Positions 32,294 to 41,400 of a stretch of 64,000 nucleotides of DNA are shown here, piece by piece; positions within the stretch are counted from its first letter, which is position 1, and the number at the start of each line of letters is the position of its first letter. This stretch comes from Paenibacillus faecis (GTDB lineage: Bacteria; Bacillota; Bacilli; Paenibacillales; Paenibacillaceae), in the NCBI RefSeq assembly GCF_008084145.1, contig NZ_VSDO01000003.1:372001-436000 (forward strand), read 5' to 3'. The notes under the pieces were generated by a model that made no database searches, had not been told where the DNA came from, and saw only the letters and a list, made by a program, of their open reading frames with translations. The position numbers and the translations under genes are program-made.

Positions 32294-33169
32294 TTATTTT
32301 ACAATGCCGTCGGGCTTGCGGCGCAACTCCGCCATAAAATAATCCATCGCGCTTTGAAACTCGTCCGGCAGACTTTCCGTTTGCAGGTAGTCGCACATCC
32401 CGCGGGAAACCGCATCCGGGTCCTCCCCAAAACGCTCCACGATCCGTGCAAACTGTTCCCACCTTCCGATATCGTCGTGGAAGGCCTGCCTTTTCGTCGG
32501 TACGCCGTGGGACTCCACGTAAATTTCCGCACCGTAGCTGTAAGCTTTGGAGATGAGTCTCAAAAAGTGGGCCGGCGTATAGGAAAAGGGACCGCCATAC
32601 ACGGATGGACCCAACGCGTCGCCGAGAAACAGCGTCTTGTCTTCTTTTACGTAAAGAAAGCAGCTATCCTCCGCATGGTCACCGCCCACATGCTCTACCG
32701 AACAGGTGACGCCGCCCAGGTCGATATCCAGACCGTCCGCAAAGAGCAGGTCCGGCACGATCACCCGCATATCGGCGATATCCCCGTACTCGCCCTTCAT
32801 GTCGGAAATGGTGCGGTCGCTGATCACACCCTCGTCCGACAAGCGCCGCAGCACCGCATCGGACCATTCGAGATCCGCCAGGGAACGCAGCGTCTGCGCT
32901 GTGATCCGTTGAGCCATCACCGGCACGTCCCAGGCCGGAAGCCCAAAGGTATGGTCCCAATGCCAGTGGGTCAGCACCAAATAGTCCGGCTTCGGCAGCC
33001 CCTGCTCTTGCAGATATTCCTGAAATTGCGCCGCATGTTGGGGGGAATTCCCGGCGTCCATGAGGAGACTCTTCCGGCTGCCCCGGATGTGGGCCAGAAT
33101 CGGCCGATCCGTCTCATGTTCGGCGTGCATGATATGAATATGTTCGCTAATTTGTTCAAAACGACTCAA
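32294..33169 (-). CDS. MBL-fold metallohydrolase
   Basis: 291 residues. THWHWDH at 67-73 supplies the HxHxDH zinc ligands; further ligands are the His of EHVGGDHAEDSCFLYV and the Asp of LFLGDALGP, with ESHGVP as the last His. The start is TTG at 33167-33169 behind AGGAGGAG (11 bases); the ATG embedded next to that site is out of frame and stops after four codons. It lacks a signal peptide and resembles the glyoxalase II-like group of general hydrolases. Function unknown. Confidence 0.85.
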   Translation of the reverse strand: MSRFEQISEHIHIMHAEHETDRPILAHIRGSRKSLLMDAGNSPQHAAQFQEYLQEQGLPKPDYLVLTHWHWDHTFGLPAWDVPVMAQRITAQTLRSLADLEWSDAVLRRLSDEGVISDRTISDMKGEYGDIADMRVIVPDLLFADGLDIDLGGVTCSVEHVGGDHAEDSCFLYVKEDKTLFLGDALGPSVYGGPFSYTPAHFLRLISKAYSYGAEIYVESHGVPTKRQAFHDDIGRWEQFARIVERFGEDPDAVSRGMCDYLQTESLPDEFQSAMDYFMAELRRKPDGIVK

Positions 33170-33238
33170 GATAAGCTCATCTCCTCCTGAAAGTAGTATA
33201 CAGAAGCCATGGACAACATGACTACCAAATTTTTACGC

Positions 33239-35764
33239 TCACTCCGCTTCCCGCAGCCTTTCCACGACGGTGGCTTTCGTCAACAAGCGGTAGGCCGCCA
33301 GGGTCACGGCCGCCGACAGGACGAGCAGGACCGGAATCGCGGATAAAATCGGCCAGACGGACATCCGGAATACCATAAATGCCATATTGTCGGAAATCCC
33401 CTTGCCGATCTTGTAGATCAGATATAGCCCCGCCGTTCCAAGAATGGCGCCTACGAGCAGCGTGCCGTACGCCCCCTCATAGAGGAGCGTTCTTTGAAGC
33501 TGTCTGCGGGTCATGCCGACGCTCTCCAGCACGGCAAATTCATGCCGCCTTGAAAGAATCCCCGTAATCACCGTGTTGATGTAATTCAGCACGCCGATCA
33601 GCGCAATGGTGAAACTGAGCCCATAACCAACGGTCTTAAAGACCGTAATAAAGCCCTGCATTTCTTCGACGTAATCCTCCCTCGATTTCATCGTCAGCTC
33701 CGGATGGGCATCCACCAGCGACCGAACGGCATTTCCCGCTTGCTCCAATCCGGCCTGCTCGGCATGCAAAGTCAGTGAGAGAAGCTTCGGCTCTTTCACC
33801 GACCGGGTAAATTCATCCGCCGGAAGATACCAACTGAACCCTCCGACCGGGTAAACCTGGGTTCCCGCCGCGTAGAGCGCCTGCTCGTTCAAGAGGGCCA
33901 TGACCTCATATTCCCGCTCCGAACCCGGCAGCCGGATAAAATCACCGGGATGGTAATAGGTAACGTACTTCCCCTCGACATTCAACGACGCTTCCGAAAT
34001 CAGCACATATTTTCCGGTCATGAACTTGTCACGATCCAACGATCCTTCGAGGATGTCTCCCTTTTGGATCTGGTTCATCCAGCCCCGGTCCACCCCGTAA
34101 AGCTGCGTACCAATCCACCCTCGTTCGAGGATATGGGAGTATGCGGGAAACTCGGGAGCCTCTTGTTCCGCCAACGGGGCCAGCATCGTTTTCATCCCCG
34201 GGGTAAGTGCCATCTCCTCGTAGGAAAAATAAACCCTGTCCACCCCGGTAATCCCCTCCGTACCGGCCAACAATCGGGTTAACTCATCCGTCAGCGCCGT
34301 CCCCGACACCACCCCGCTGGTATCCGGCAATTCCTTCACGACAAAATCCCCCGCGATGAAGGTGCTCAGGTATTTGTTTACATTCAGCGAGGAGATTAGC
34401 GCGTAAACGGTGCCGAACAGAATCAGACTGAGCGATAGGGAAGCCAGCATGAGCCATAATTTCTTCTTATGGCGGAACAGATTGGCCAGCGCCATCCGGC
34501 TCAGTTTGGCTCCCCCCGCGGAACGTTTGAACTTTTTCCGCCCTTGGCCGCCCAGGCCCGTAAATTTCACCGCTTCGACAGGGGCAATGCGAGAGGCGGC
34601 CCGGCCGGGTTTACTAGCGGCGATGCGCACCGTCAAGTAGGAAAAGAGCGCCGCACCGGCAAAAATTAACGGGCTTGCGGAGTAAGCCATCTCCAGTTTG
34701 TTTCCCGTAAAACGGGTGAGCATCGGCGTAATCCAGCAGCCTACCCCATAGCCCAGCAGCAATCCGACAGGCAAAGCGATAAGATAGAGGCGATTGGCCT
34801 GGATCGTAATGATCCTCCTCAATTGCCGGGGTGTCGTCCCGATGGTTTTTAGAAGCCCGTAAAATTTAATGTCCCGGACGACGGAGATGTGGAAGATATT
34901 ATAAATAAGCAAATACCCGCTCAGCATGATGATGAGCAAGAGCACGGCGTACGGCAGCAAATCCAGCGGGTTTTCCAGCAGCTCCACGCTGGTATACGCC
35001 CAGTTCACCCCGTAATCCGCCTTGATTCCCGTATCGGCCAGCACCTTATGGATTTTGCCTTCAATTCCGAAGGCGTTGTTAAACATGACGTCCAGTCTTG
35101 TCGTATTCGTATAAGTGCCGCTGCGACGGGTCATTTCCGGATCGATGCCGGAGAGTTGGTCCCTGGCAAAAGCCTCCGAAACGAAGGCGAGTCCGGACAT
35201 CGCGACGTACCGGTCCGCCTTGTAGTAGCCGGACAAGGTGAACTTCCGCGTCACCCGCTTTTTGTCGATCTCCAGCTCCAGCTCAATCTCGGAGCCCAAT
35301 CGATGGGGTACGCCCAACAGGTCCAGAGCCCAGGTGTTCATCGCGATCTCATCTTTTCCCGTCGGCAAACCGCCATCCTCAAAACGAATAAAACTGTGGT
35401 CGGCGACTTGCCGATCTATCGCGTCGATCTCCACGCGCGTGCCGCGAAACGCCTCGTTTACCGCATCACCGACAAGCAGCGCCTTCCCGAATTCTTTAAT
35501 GGAAGGATGCCGGGCGAGCCGCTCCGCTTCATCCGGCGTTAAATATTTGAAACTGCCGTGAAAATCGCCGCCGGACGTCTTCATCCGGGTCAATTCCATC
35601 GACCGGTTGATGTTGAACGCCATCGTGAACACGGACGTCAGCAGCAGGGTCGTCAGCACGATAGCGCTGATCACAAAAAAATTGCGCGTCCGGTTGCCCC
35701 GCAGACTCCGGCCCGCCAGCCGGGAAACCGCCGCTCCTCCGGCCGGATGATTTTTTCCCGTCAT
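33239..35764 (-). CDS. FtsX/MacB-type ABC transporter permease
   Basis: 841 residues with two FtsX domains. TM1 is at about 28-50 (TRNFFVISAIVLTTLLLTSVFTMAF), then a ~230-residue extracellular region, TM2-4 at about 270-390, a cytoplasmic basic stretch, TM5 around 430, a second extracellular region (about 455-690), and three C-terminal spans. The coupling motifs GLLKTIGTTPRQLRRII and AVLESVGMTRRQLQRTLL are the duplicated FtsX signatures. It starts three bases after the ATPase stop. The module with the two-component system resembles peptide-antibiotic detoxification systems, but this permease is longer than BceB (~650) and has two large outer domains. Confidence 0.88.
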   Translation of the reverse strand: MTGKNHPAGGAAVSRLAGRSLRGNRTRNFFVISAIVLTTLLLTSVFTMAFNINRSMELTRMKTSGGDFHGSFKYLTPDEAERLARHPSIKEFGKALLVGDAVNEAFRGTRVEIDAIDRQVADHSFIRFEDGGLPTGKDEIAMNTWALDLLGVPHRLGSEIELELEIDKKRVTRKFTLSGYYKADRYVAMSGLAFVSEAFARDQLSGIDPEMTRRSGTYTNTTRLDVMFNNAFGIEGKIHKVLADTGIKADYGVNWAYTSVELLENPLDLLPYAVLLLIIMLSGYLLIYNIFHISVVRDIKFYGLLKTIGTTPRQLRRIITIQANRLYLIALPVGLLLGYGVGCWITPMLTRFTGNKLEMAYSASPLIFAGAALFSYLTVRIAASKPGRAASRIAPVEAVKFTGLGGQGRKKFKRSAGGAKLSRMALANLFRHKKKLWLMLASLSLSLILFGTVYALISSLNVNKYLSTFIAGDFVVKELPDTSGVVSGTALTDELTRLLAGTEGITGVDRVYFSYEEMALTPGMKTMLAPLAEQEAPEFPAYSHILERGWIGTQLYGVDRGWMNQIQKGDILEGSLDRDKFMTGKYVLISEASLNVEGKYVTYYHPGDFIRLPGSEREYEVMALLNEQALYAAGTQVYPVGGFSWYLPADEFTRSVKEPKLLSLTLHAEQAGLEQAGNAVRSLVDAHPELTMKSREDYVEEMQGFITVFKTVGYGLSFTIALIGVLNYINTVITGILSRRHEFAVLESVGMTRRQLQRTLLYEGAYGTLLVGAILGTAGLYLIYKIGKGISDNMAFMVFRMSVWPILSAIPVLLVLSAAVTLAAYRLLTKATVVERLREAE

Positions 35765-35767
35765 CCC

Positions 35768-36463
35768 CTACACCCCCCGCTTGCCGGAGGTCTCGGGACG
35801 CATCGCAATCTTTCCGTCCTCAATCCGGATGATCCGGTCCGCCGTCTGGGCGATATCCTCGTTATGGGTGATCATCACGATCGTCTGGCCGAACTGCTCG
35901 CTCACCTGCTTCAGCAGGATCATCACTTCCTGGCTCGTTTTGCTGTCCAAGTTCCCCGTCGGCTCGTCCGCCAGCACGAGGGACGGCTTCGTCGCCAGCG
36001 CCCGAGCGATCGCCACCCGCTGCTGCTGTCCGCCCGACAAACGGGACGGCAGTTGGTGTACCTTGTCCTTCAAGCCGAGCGCCCTGATGATCCGTTCCAC
36101 ATAGTCCTTGTCGACCCGCGTGCCGTCCAGCTCGATCGGGAGCACGATATTCTCATAAACGTTAAGGATGGGAATAAGGTTGTAATGTTGAAACACAAAT
36201 CCGATCGAACGCCGCCGGAAAATGGTCAGCGCTTCGTCGTTCATGGCAAAAATATCGTTTCCGCCGACGAACACTTTGCCCGATGTGGCCCGGTCCAACC
36301 CTCCCATCATGTGCAGCAGCGTGCTTTTTCCGCTTCCGCTTGTGCCGACGATCGCCACGAACTCGCCTCGTTCCACCGTCAGCGAAATCCCGTCGAGCGC
36401 TTTGACGACGGGTTCGGTTTGGCCATAGTATTTTTTCAAATGATCAATTTGCAGAATCGGCAT
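35768..36463 (-). CDS. ABC transporter ATP-binding protein (LolD/MacB/BceA-like)
   Basis: 231 residues. Walker A GTSGSGKST, Q-loop FVFQHYNLIP, signature [15 protein letters not shown], Walker B LVLADEP, D-loop GNLDSKT and switch His in MITHNEDIA are all present. AGGAGAG precedes the ATG at 36461-36463. It forms an operon with the FtsX-type permease and sits 102 bases after the kinase gene, a gap that may carry an inducible promoter controlled by the upstream response regulator. Confidence 0.92.
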   Translation of the reverse strand: MPILQIDHLKKYYGQTEPVVKALDGISLTVERGEFVAIVGTSGSGKSTLLHMMGGLDRATSGKVFVGGNDIFAMNDEALTIFRRRSIGFVFQHYNLIPILNVYENIVLPIELDGTRVDKDYVERIIRALGLKDKVHQLPSRLSGGQQQRVAIARALATKPSLVLADEPTGNLDSKTSQEVMILLKQVSEQFGQTIVMITHNEDIAQTADRIIRIEDGKIAMRPETSGKRGV

Positions 36464-36565
36464 ACTCTTTCTCTCCTTCAGTTACCGGCAGTTTTGTTGG
36501 ATCAAATTCAATCTAGCAAACCAAACTGACATCCGGGTGACTGAAAAATAACGGAATGGACATAT

Positions 36566-37615
36566 TCATCTCCCGCATTCCACCGGCAAAAAAACAGAGA
36601 ATACCGATCCCTCTCCAGGGACGGAGGATACTTTGATATAGCCGCCCTGGGCCGTCAAAATTTGGCGGGTCACGTATAACCCAAGGCCGACGCCCTCATA
36701 CCGGGCCGTACGGGGACTGCGATAAAACCGCCGGAAGACGGCGGCCCATTCGCTCTCCTCAATCCCGATCCCCGTATCCGCGATATCGATCCGGACGAAC
36801 ATTTCGCCCGTCCGGGCCGTCATCGTAATGCTGCCGCCGGGGTCACTGTATTTGACCGCATTCTCCAGCAAATTGAACAGGGCCTCCGCCGTCCATTTCG
36901 GATCATGGCAGGCTGTCACGCCCGGTAAGCACTCCACCTCAATGCCGATCCCCTTTTCTTCCGCCTTCCCGTAAATTTGCGAGACGGAACGGGTTAAGGT
37001 GGGCATAAGAGGAGCCGACACGGCCTGAATGGCGATCATGCCGGTCTCCAGACGCGACAGGTTTACGAGGGAACGGATCAACCAATCGAGTTTGGCCGAC
37101 TGCTCCTTGATACTGGCGACGTACTGACGCGCCTCATCCCTAAGCTCCGGAACCTCCTCCAGCAGCCCGCTGTACAAAATAATGTTGGAGAGCGGTGTTT
37201 TGGTCTGATGCGAAATATCCGAGATGAGCGCCTTCATGCTGTTTTGTTCCGCAGCCAGCTTCTGTTCCTGATTGCTCGACAACTCGATGTAGCGGAGAAT
37301 CTTCTGCTCGAAGGAAGACAGGGGAGTATCGGTATATTCCATCCGGCGCGTTCCCCCGCTCAAGGCCCCGTCCATGATGGAATGAAGGGTGTCCATCTCG
37401 TCGGCCGCCTCCCGCTTAAGGGTTCGTACCAGCGCTCCCCCCAACATCAGCAGCAGAAGGGCAAACAAGACCGAAGCCCAACCCGCCCGCGGTTCAAACC
37501 CGGCAAAGTAAGCGACCGCTCCAATATACCCGACGATGAGAAGCACGAATGCCCCTGCATAAATCGAATAAATCCTACTCCGGCGGGGCGGTTTTGGGGG
37601 AAGGTGACGATTCAT
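36566..37615 (-). CDS. Intramembrane-sensing histidine kinase (BceS-like)
   Basis: 349 residues. Two membrane spans (about 15-38 and 45-65) are separated by only a few residues, so there is no outer sensor domain, the hallmark of intramembrane-sensing kinases that take their signal from a partner ABC transporter. The H box is ISDISHQTKTPLSN with His136. The ATPase region has NLLENAVKYSD (N box), IADTGIGI (G1) and YEGVGLGLYVTRQI (G2). Its start overlaps the response regulator stop (ATGA). The adjacent ABC transporter is the likely sensor and target. Confidence 0.9.
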   Translation of the reverse strand: MNRHLPPKPPRRSRIYSIYAGAFVLLIVGYIGAVAYFAGFEPRAGWASVLFALLLLMLGGALVRTLKREAADEMDTLHSIMDGALSGGTRRMEYTDTPLSSFEQKILRYIELSSNQEQKLAAEQNSMKALISDISHQTKTPLSNIILYSGLLEEVPELRDEARQYVASIKEQSAKLDWLIRSLVNLSRLETGMIAIQAVSAPLMPTLTRSVSQIYGKAEEKGIGIEVECLPGVTACHDPKWTAEALFNLLENAVKYSDPGGSITMTARTGEMFVRIDIADTGIGIEESEWAAVFRRFYRSPRTARYEGVGLGLYVTRQILTAQGGYIKVSSVPGEGSVFSVFLPVECGR

Positions 37616-38298
37616 TCCCGCTCTCCCGCGTTCCAGGTGTAGCCGAGGCCGTAAACCGTTTTGATATGGACGGGGGCGGAGGGCTCGTCCTCGATTTTGG
37701 AACGCAGCCGTTTTACCGTCACCGTCAGCGCGTTCTCATCCACAAATTCGGCCTCCCGGTCCCAAACCCGTTCCATCAGCTGCTCCCGGGTCAGGACCTG
37801 GCCGGGATGCGAGACCAGAACCTTCAGCAGCTTCTGTTCCGTCTTGCTAAGGGACAGGCTGACGCCTTTCTTGCGGAATTCCATTCTGCCGAAATCGAGC
37901 ATTAGGTCGCCGGCCGTCAACCGCTCTTCGTAGAACGGCCGGCTCCGGCGCAGTACCGCCATGACTCGGGAGCGCAGCACCATCAGGCTGAAAGGCTTGG
38001 TGATGTAATCGTCCCCGCCGAGCTCGAACCCCAGCACGATATCGCTCTCCATATCGTTGGCGGTTAAAAAGATGATCGGTACCTGCGAGGTCCGCCTGAT
38101 TTTTTCGCAGAGATCAAGTCCGCTTCCGTCCGGCAAATTCACGTCCAGCAGGATCAAGTCGATCCCGCCCCGCGCCAACCGCTCCTCCGCCCCGGCCAGA
38201 TCATAGGCCTGCTCCAGGACAAGCCCCTCCTGGGCGAGCGTCAGCGCGATGCCTTTATTCAAACTGATATCGTCTTCTACAATGAGCAATGTGGTCAT
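37612..38298 (-). CDS. OmpR/PhoB-family response regulator (BceR-like)
   Basis: 228 residues. The receiver domain has E8, D9, D10, phosphoacceptor D52 (LILLDVNLPDGSG), FLTAND and GGDDYITKPF with its Lys. The C-terminal winged helix (about 130-225) includes LSKTEQKLLKVLVSHPGQVLTREQLMERVWD and TVKRLRSKIE. It is the first gene of the kinase pair and probably activates the downstream ABC genes. Confidence 0.92.
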   Translation of the reverse strand: MTTLLIVEDDISLNKGIALTLAQEGLVLEQAYDLAGAEERLARGGIDLILLDVNLPDGSGLDLCEKIRRTSQVPIIFLTANDMESDIVLGFELGGDDYITKPFSLMVLRSRVMAVLRRSRPFYEERLTAGDLMLDFGRMEFRKKGVSLSLSKTEQKLLKVLVSHPGQVLTREQLMERVWDREAEFVDENALTVTVKRLRSKIEDEPSAPVHIKTVYGLGYTWNAGERE

Positions 38299-38375
38299 GC
38301 GGCAACGCTACCTTTCTTCCGTACAATCTTCTCCACTAGTAAAACGTTTCCGCGGCCCGTGAAGTTTCATAACAT

Positions 38376-38437
38376 AAAAAATCCCCCGGACCGAGCCGGC
38401 CAGCTTAATAGCTGTACCGCGCCAATCCGGGGGATTT
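38376..38437 (-). terminator. Intrinsic terminator after the SLH surface-protein gene
   Basis: AAATCCCCCGGA (38379-38390) pairs with TCCGGGGGATTT (38426-38437); the A-run at 38376-38381 gives the U-tract on the minus strand. A smaller imperfect stem lies in the loop. Confidence 0.85.
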
Positions 38438-38440
38438 CAT

Positions 38441-41400
38441 TTATTTTGCGCCTTCGCCGCGCCCGATCAGACCGGCCTGGACCAGGAATCGCTCGATCAA
38501 GACCGCGGTCTCGGCCCGGGTCATGCTGTCTTGCGGCCGAAGCTTGCCGTCGCTGCCGCCCGCGAGCCCCCGCCGGACAGCGGCGGCTACCGCAGGCTTC
38601 GCCCAATCGCTGACGTCAGCCCGATCCGCAAAAGCAGCGAGCGGCGCATCGGCCGAACCTTCCGCGTTGCCGGTTCCGTCCGCTGCCTGAGCCGCCATTC
38701 CTGTGAGCTCCGCAGCCCGGCCGATCATGACCATCGCCTCTTCACGCGAAATCGTCCGCGACGGCCCGAATACGCCTCCTTCATAGCCCTTGATCAGGCC
38801 GTATTCGGTTGCCCGGCCTACGGCCCCGGCGAACCAGTCGGCGGCGGCGACGTCCTTGAACCCGGCGGCCTCGCCGCCCCGATCGTTCAAGCCCAGCGCC
38901 CGGATCAGCATCGCCGCGAACTCCGCGCGGGAAACGGTCCTGTCCGGCTGGAAATGCGCCGGGTCGGCACCGCGGACGATCAGTCTGGAAGCGAGGCCGT
39001 TCACCGCGGCACCGGCCCAATGATGCTCCATATCCGCGAAGGCGGCCGTTTTTCCGACCAGCGCGTAAGTGCTGTTCGTGAGACTATGGATGACGGCGAA
39101 CTTGACGCCGTCGTGTTCTTCGATATAGAAAGGTACCGGATACACCGTACCGTTCGGCTCCACGACTACCGCACCAGTCACGCTGTCCGCTTTGACGCCT
39201 TCCGGCAGAGGAAGCTCCCTCCGCATGTAGAAGCCGAACCGCTCGACGGAGACGGTAGTCCCCGCCAAAGATGCCGTGACCGTAAAATTCACCGGGCTTC
39301 CCACCGGAGTGAACCCTTCCCGGTTAGCGGCGCTTTGCATGGCGACCTGCTCGATCGGACCGCCTTTCGCAATGAAGATTTTTACGTTCGATTCCCGTGC
39401 TCCCGCCTCCAAATCCGCCACGGCGGCGGGGAACCGGTAATGGCCTATAGGCGTGCGAACCCACAAAATCGCTTTGTTATCCGCCAAAGCAAGCAGGGTC
39501 CGGCCCTCCAACAGCACCTCTGCGGCCTCCGCCTCTTCAGGGGCGCTGATCTCGATGACCGCCTCCGGACCCGAACGGGCCAGAAGCTTCGCCAAGCTCT
39601 CGGAGTTCAGTTCGGCCGACCAAAGGGCTGTCCCTTCTTGTTGCAGCATAGTCGCTTTGCCGATCGGTTCTTGCCAAGCCAGCCCGTTGACCCGTACCTC
39701 CAGCTGTGCTTGCCGGGACGGTGCAGGAGCCGGAGTTCCCGGGTTTGCTCCGCCAGAGCCGCTCCCCGAGGATGAGCCGGAGCCGTTTGAACCGGAACCC
39801 GGATTCGGGTTAGGCTGCTGCGGGGCCTCTTTTTCCCGGGTGACGGTAATGTCGTAAGTCTTCGTTCCGCCGTCCTGCGCCTCAACGCGGATTTCTATAA
39901 AATTCACACCTATGTTTAAGCCCAAAGGCGGCGAGCTTTCTCCGGACGGTACAGACGCCCCCGCCACCGTGATCCGTGCAAGCGGGTCCGCCGCGACAGG
40001 CGTTATCGCCATATGCGTCAGACTGGACGGAACACGGACCGCGTAATGTGTAACGGCCGGATCGAAGCCGGGGGTCAGAATTCCGTCCGAAATCAAGAGA
40101 CCGCTTAAATCCGCGCTGCCCTGCGGCTCCGGAGCCGTAGGCGTCGCTGCCGCCTCATTGGAGTAAGCGCTTGTTCCTCCCGCATTCCCCGCTTTTACCG
40201 CGAAATAATAGGTCGTTCCGCTGCTCAACCCCGTCGCAGTGTATACGGCGTCCGTTACAGTATGGACCGGGAGGGCCCCGTAATCCCCGGGTGCCGTTCC
40301 TTGATAAATCTCGTAATACGTGGCCCCCGTCACCGTACTCCAGTTCAGAGAAACCGTTCCGTTACCTGGAATCGCCGCCAAGTCCGTTGGAGCGGCCGGT
40401 GCCGCCACAGGTTCGCGTTCGGTGACAAAGTTCCAGCCTTGCGGCCCGGGCCCTCCCGCATATCCGTTATTCTCCGCGTCAACAAAAGCCCCCGGTTCGA
40501 TCTCCACATCATAGGCCGTGTCATATTCGAGTGAGACGCTCCGGTCGATTCGGTATCGGTTCCCGCCGAGGTTTACCGCATCCTCCGTTGGAATCCGGTC
40601 CGCCAACGCGCCGTCGCTTTGCCGGGTCAGCCGAATGAATTTCCCAGCCACCGGGGTTACCGGTTCGTCAAAGCCGAACTCCAGCGCGGCGGTAACCGGA
40701 ACATCCCGCGCGCCGCTTGCCGGTGACGACGAAACGAGCACCGGTCCGGCAACGTCGATCCATTTGGCGTAGAGCGTGATGCTCTGCGTCAGCAGGGTCG
40801 AGAAGTCGAACGGCGTCACGTACAGTCGATCCTCAAACCAGCCCGCAAAACGGAAGCCATCCCGGACCGGAGCGGCCGGAACGGCGGCGGCTTCCCGATA
40901 GTTAACCGTTTGGCTGGCTACAGGCGATCCGCCGCTGCTGTCGAAGGTAACGATCCGCGGATAATACAGGGTGAAATTCACCGTGGTCTTGTTTCCCGCC
41001 GCATCGGTCACCTCCAGCTTATGGACGCCCTCCGTTGCTACGGTTCCGCCGCTTGCGAACGGCTCCCCGTCCAAACGGCCATACCCTTCGTTGAACGTTA
41101 TCGTAACGGCAGCGTTATACCTTTCGCCTTCGGCAGCACCGTTTACCTCAGGCGGAGTCTTGTCGATCGTGAATTGCAGTTTTGTGACATTGCCTGCGGC
41201 ATCGGTTACGACAAGGGTGTGCACCCCTTCCCCGCTTACCACACCGCCGCTTGTAAAGGGACTCCCGTCCAATACCGCGAATCCCTCGTTAAACGTGATC
41301 GTTCGATCGGAATTGTAAATCCCCTGATCAACGGCACCGAACACGATCGGAGGAACCGAGTCGATCATGAAATTCACCGTAGACTTGTTCCCCGCCGCAT

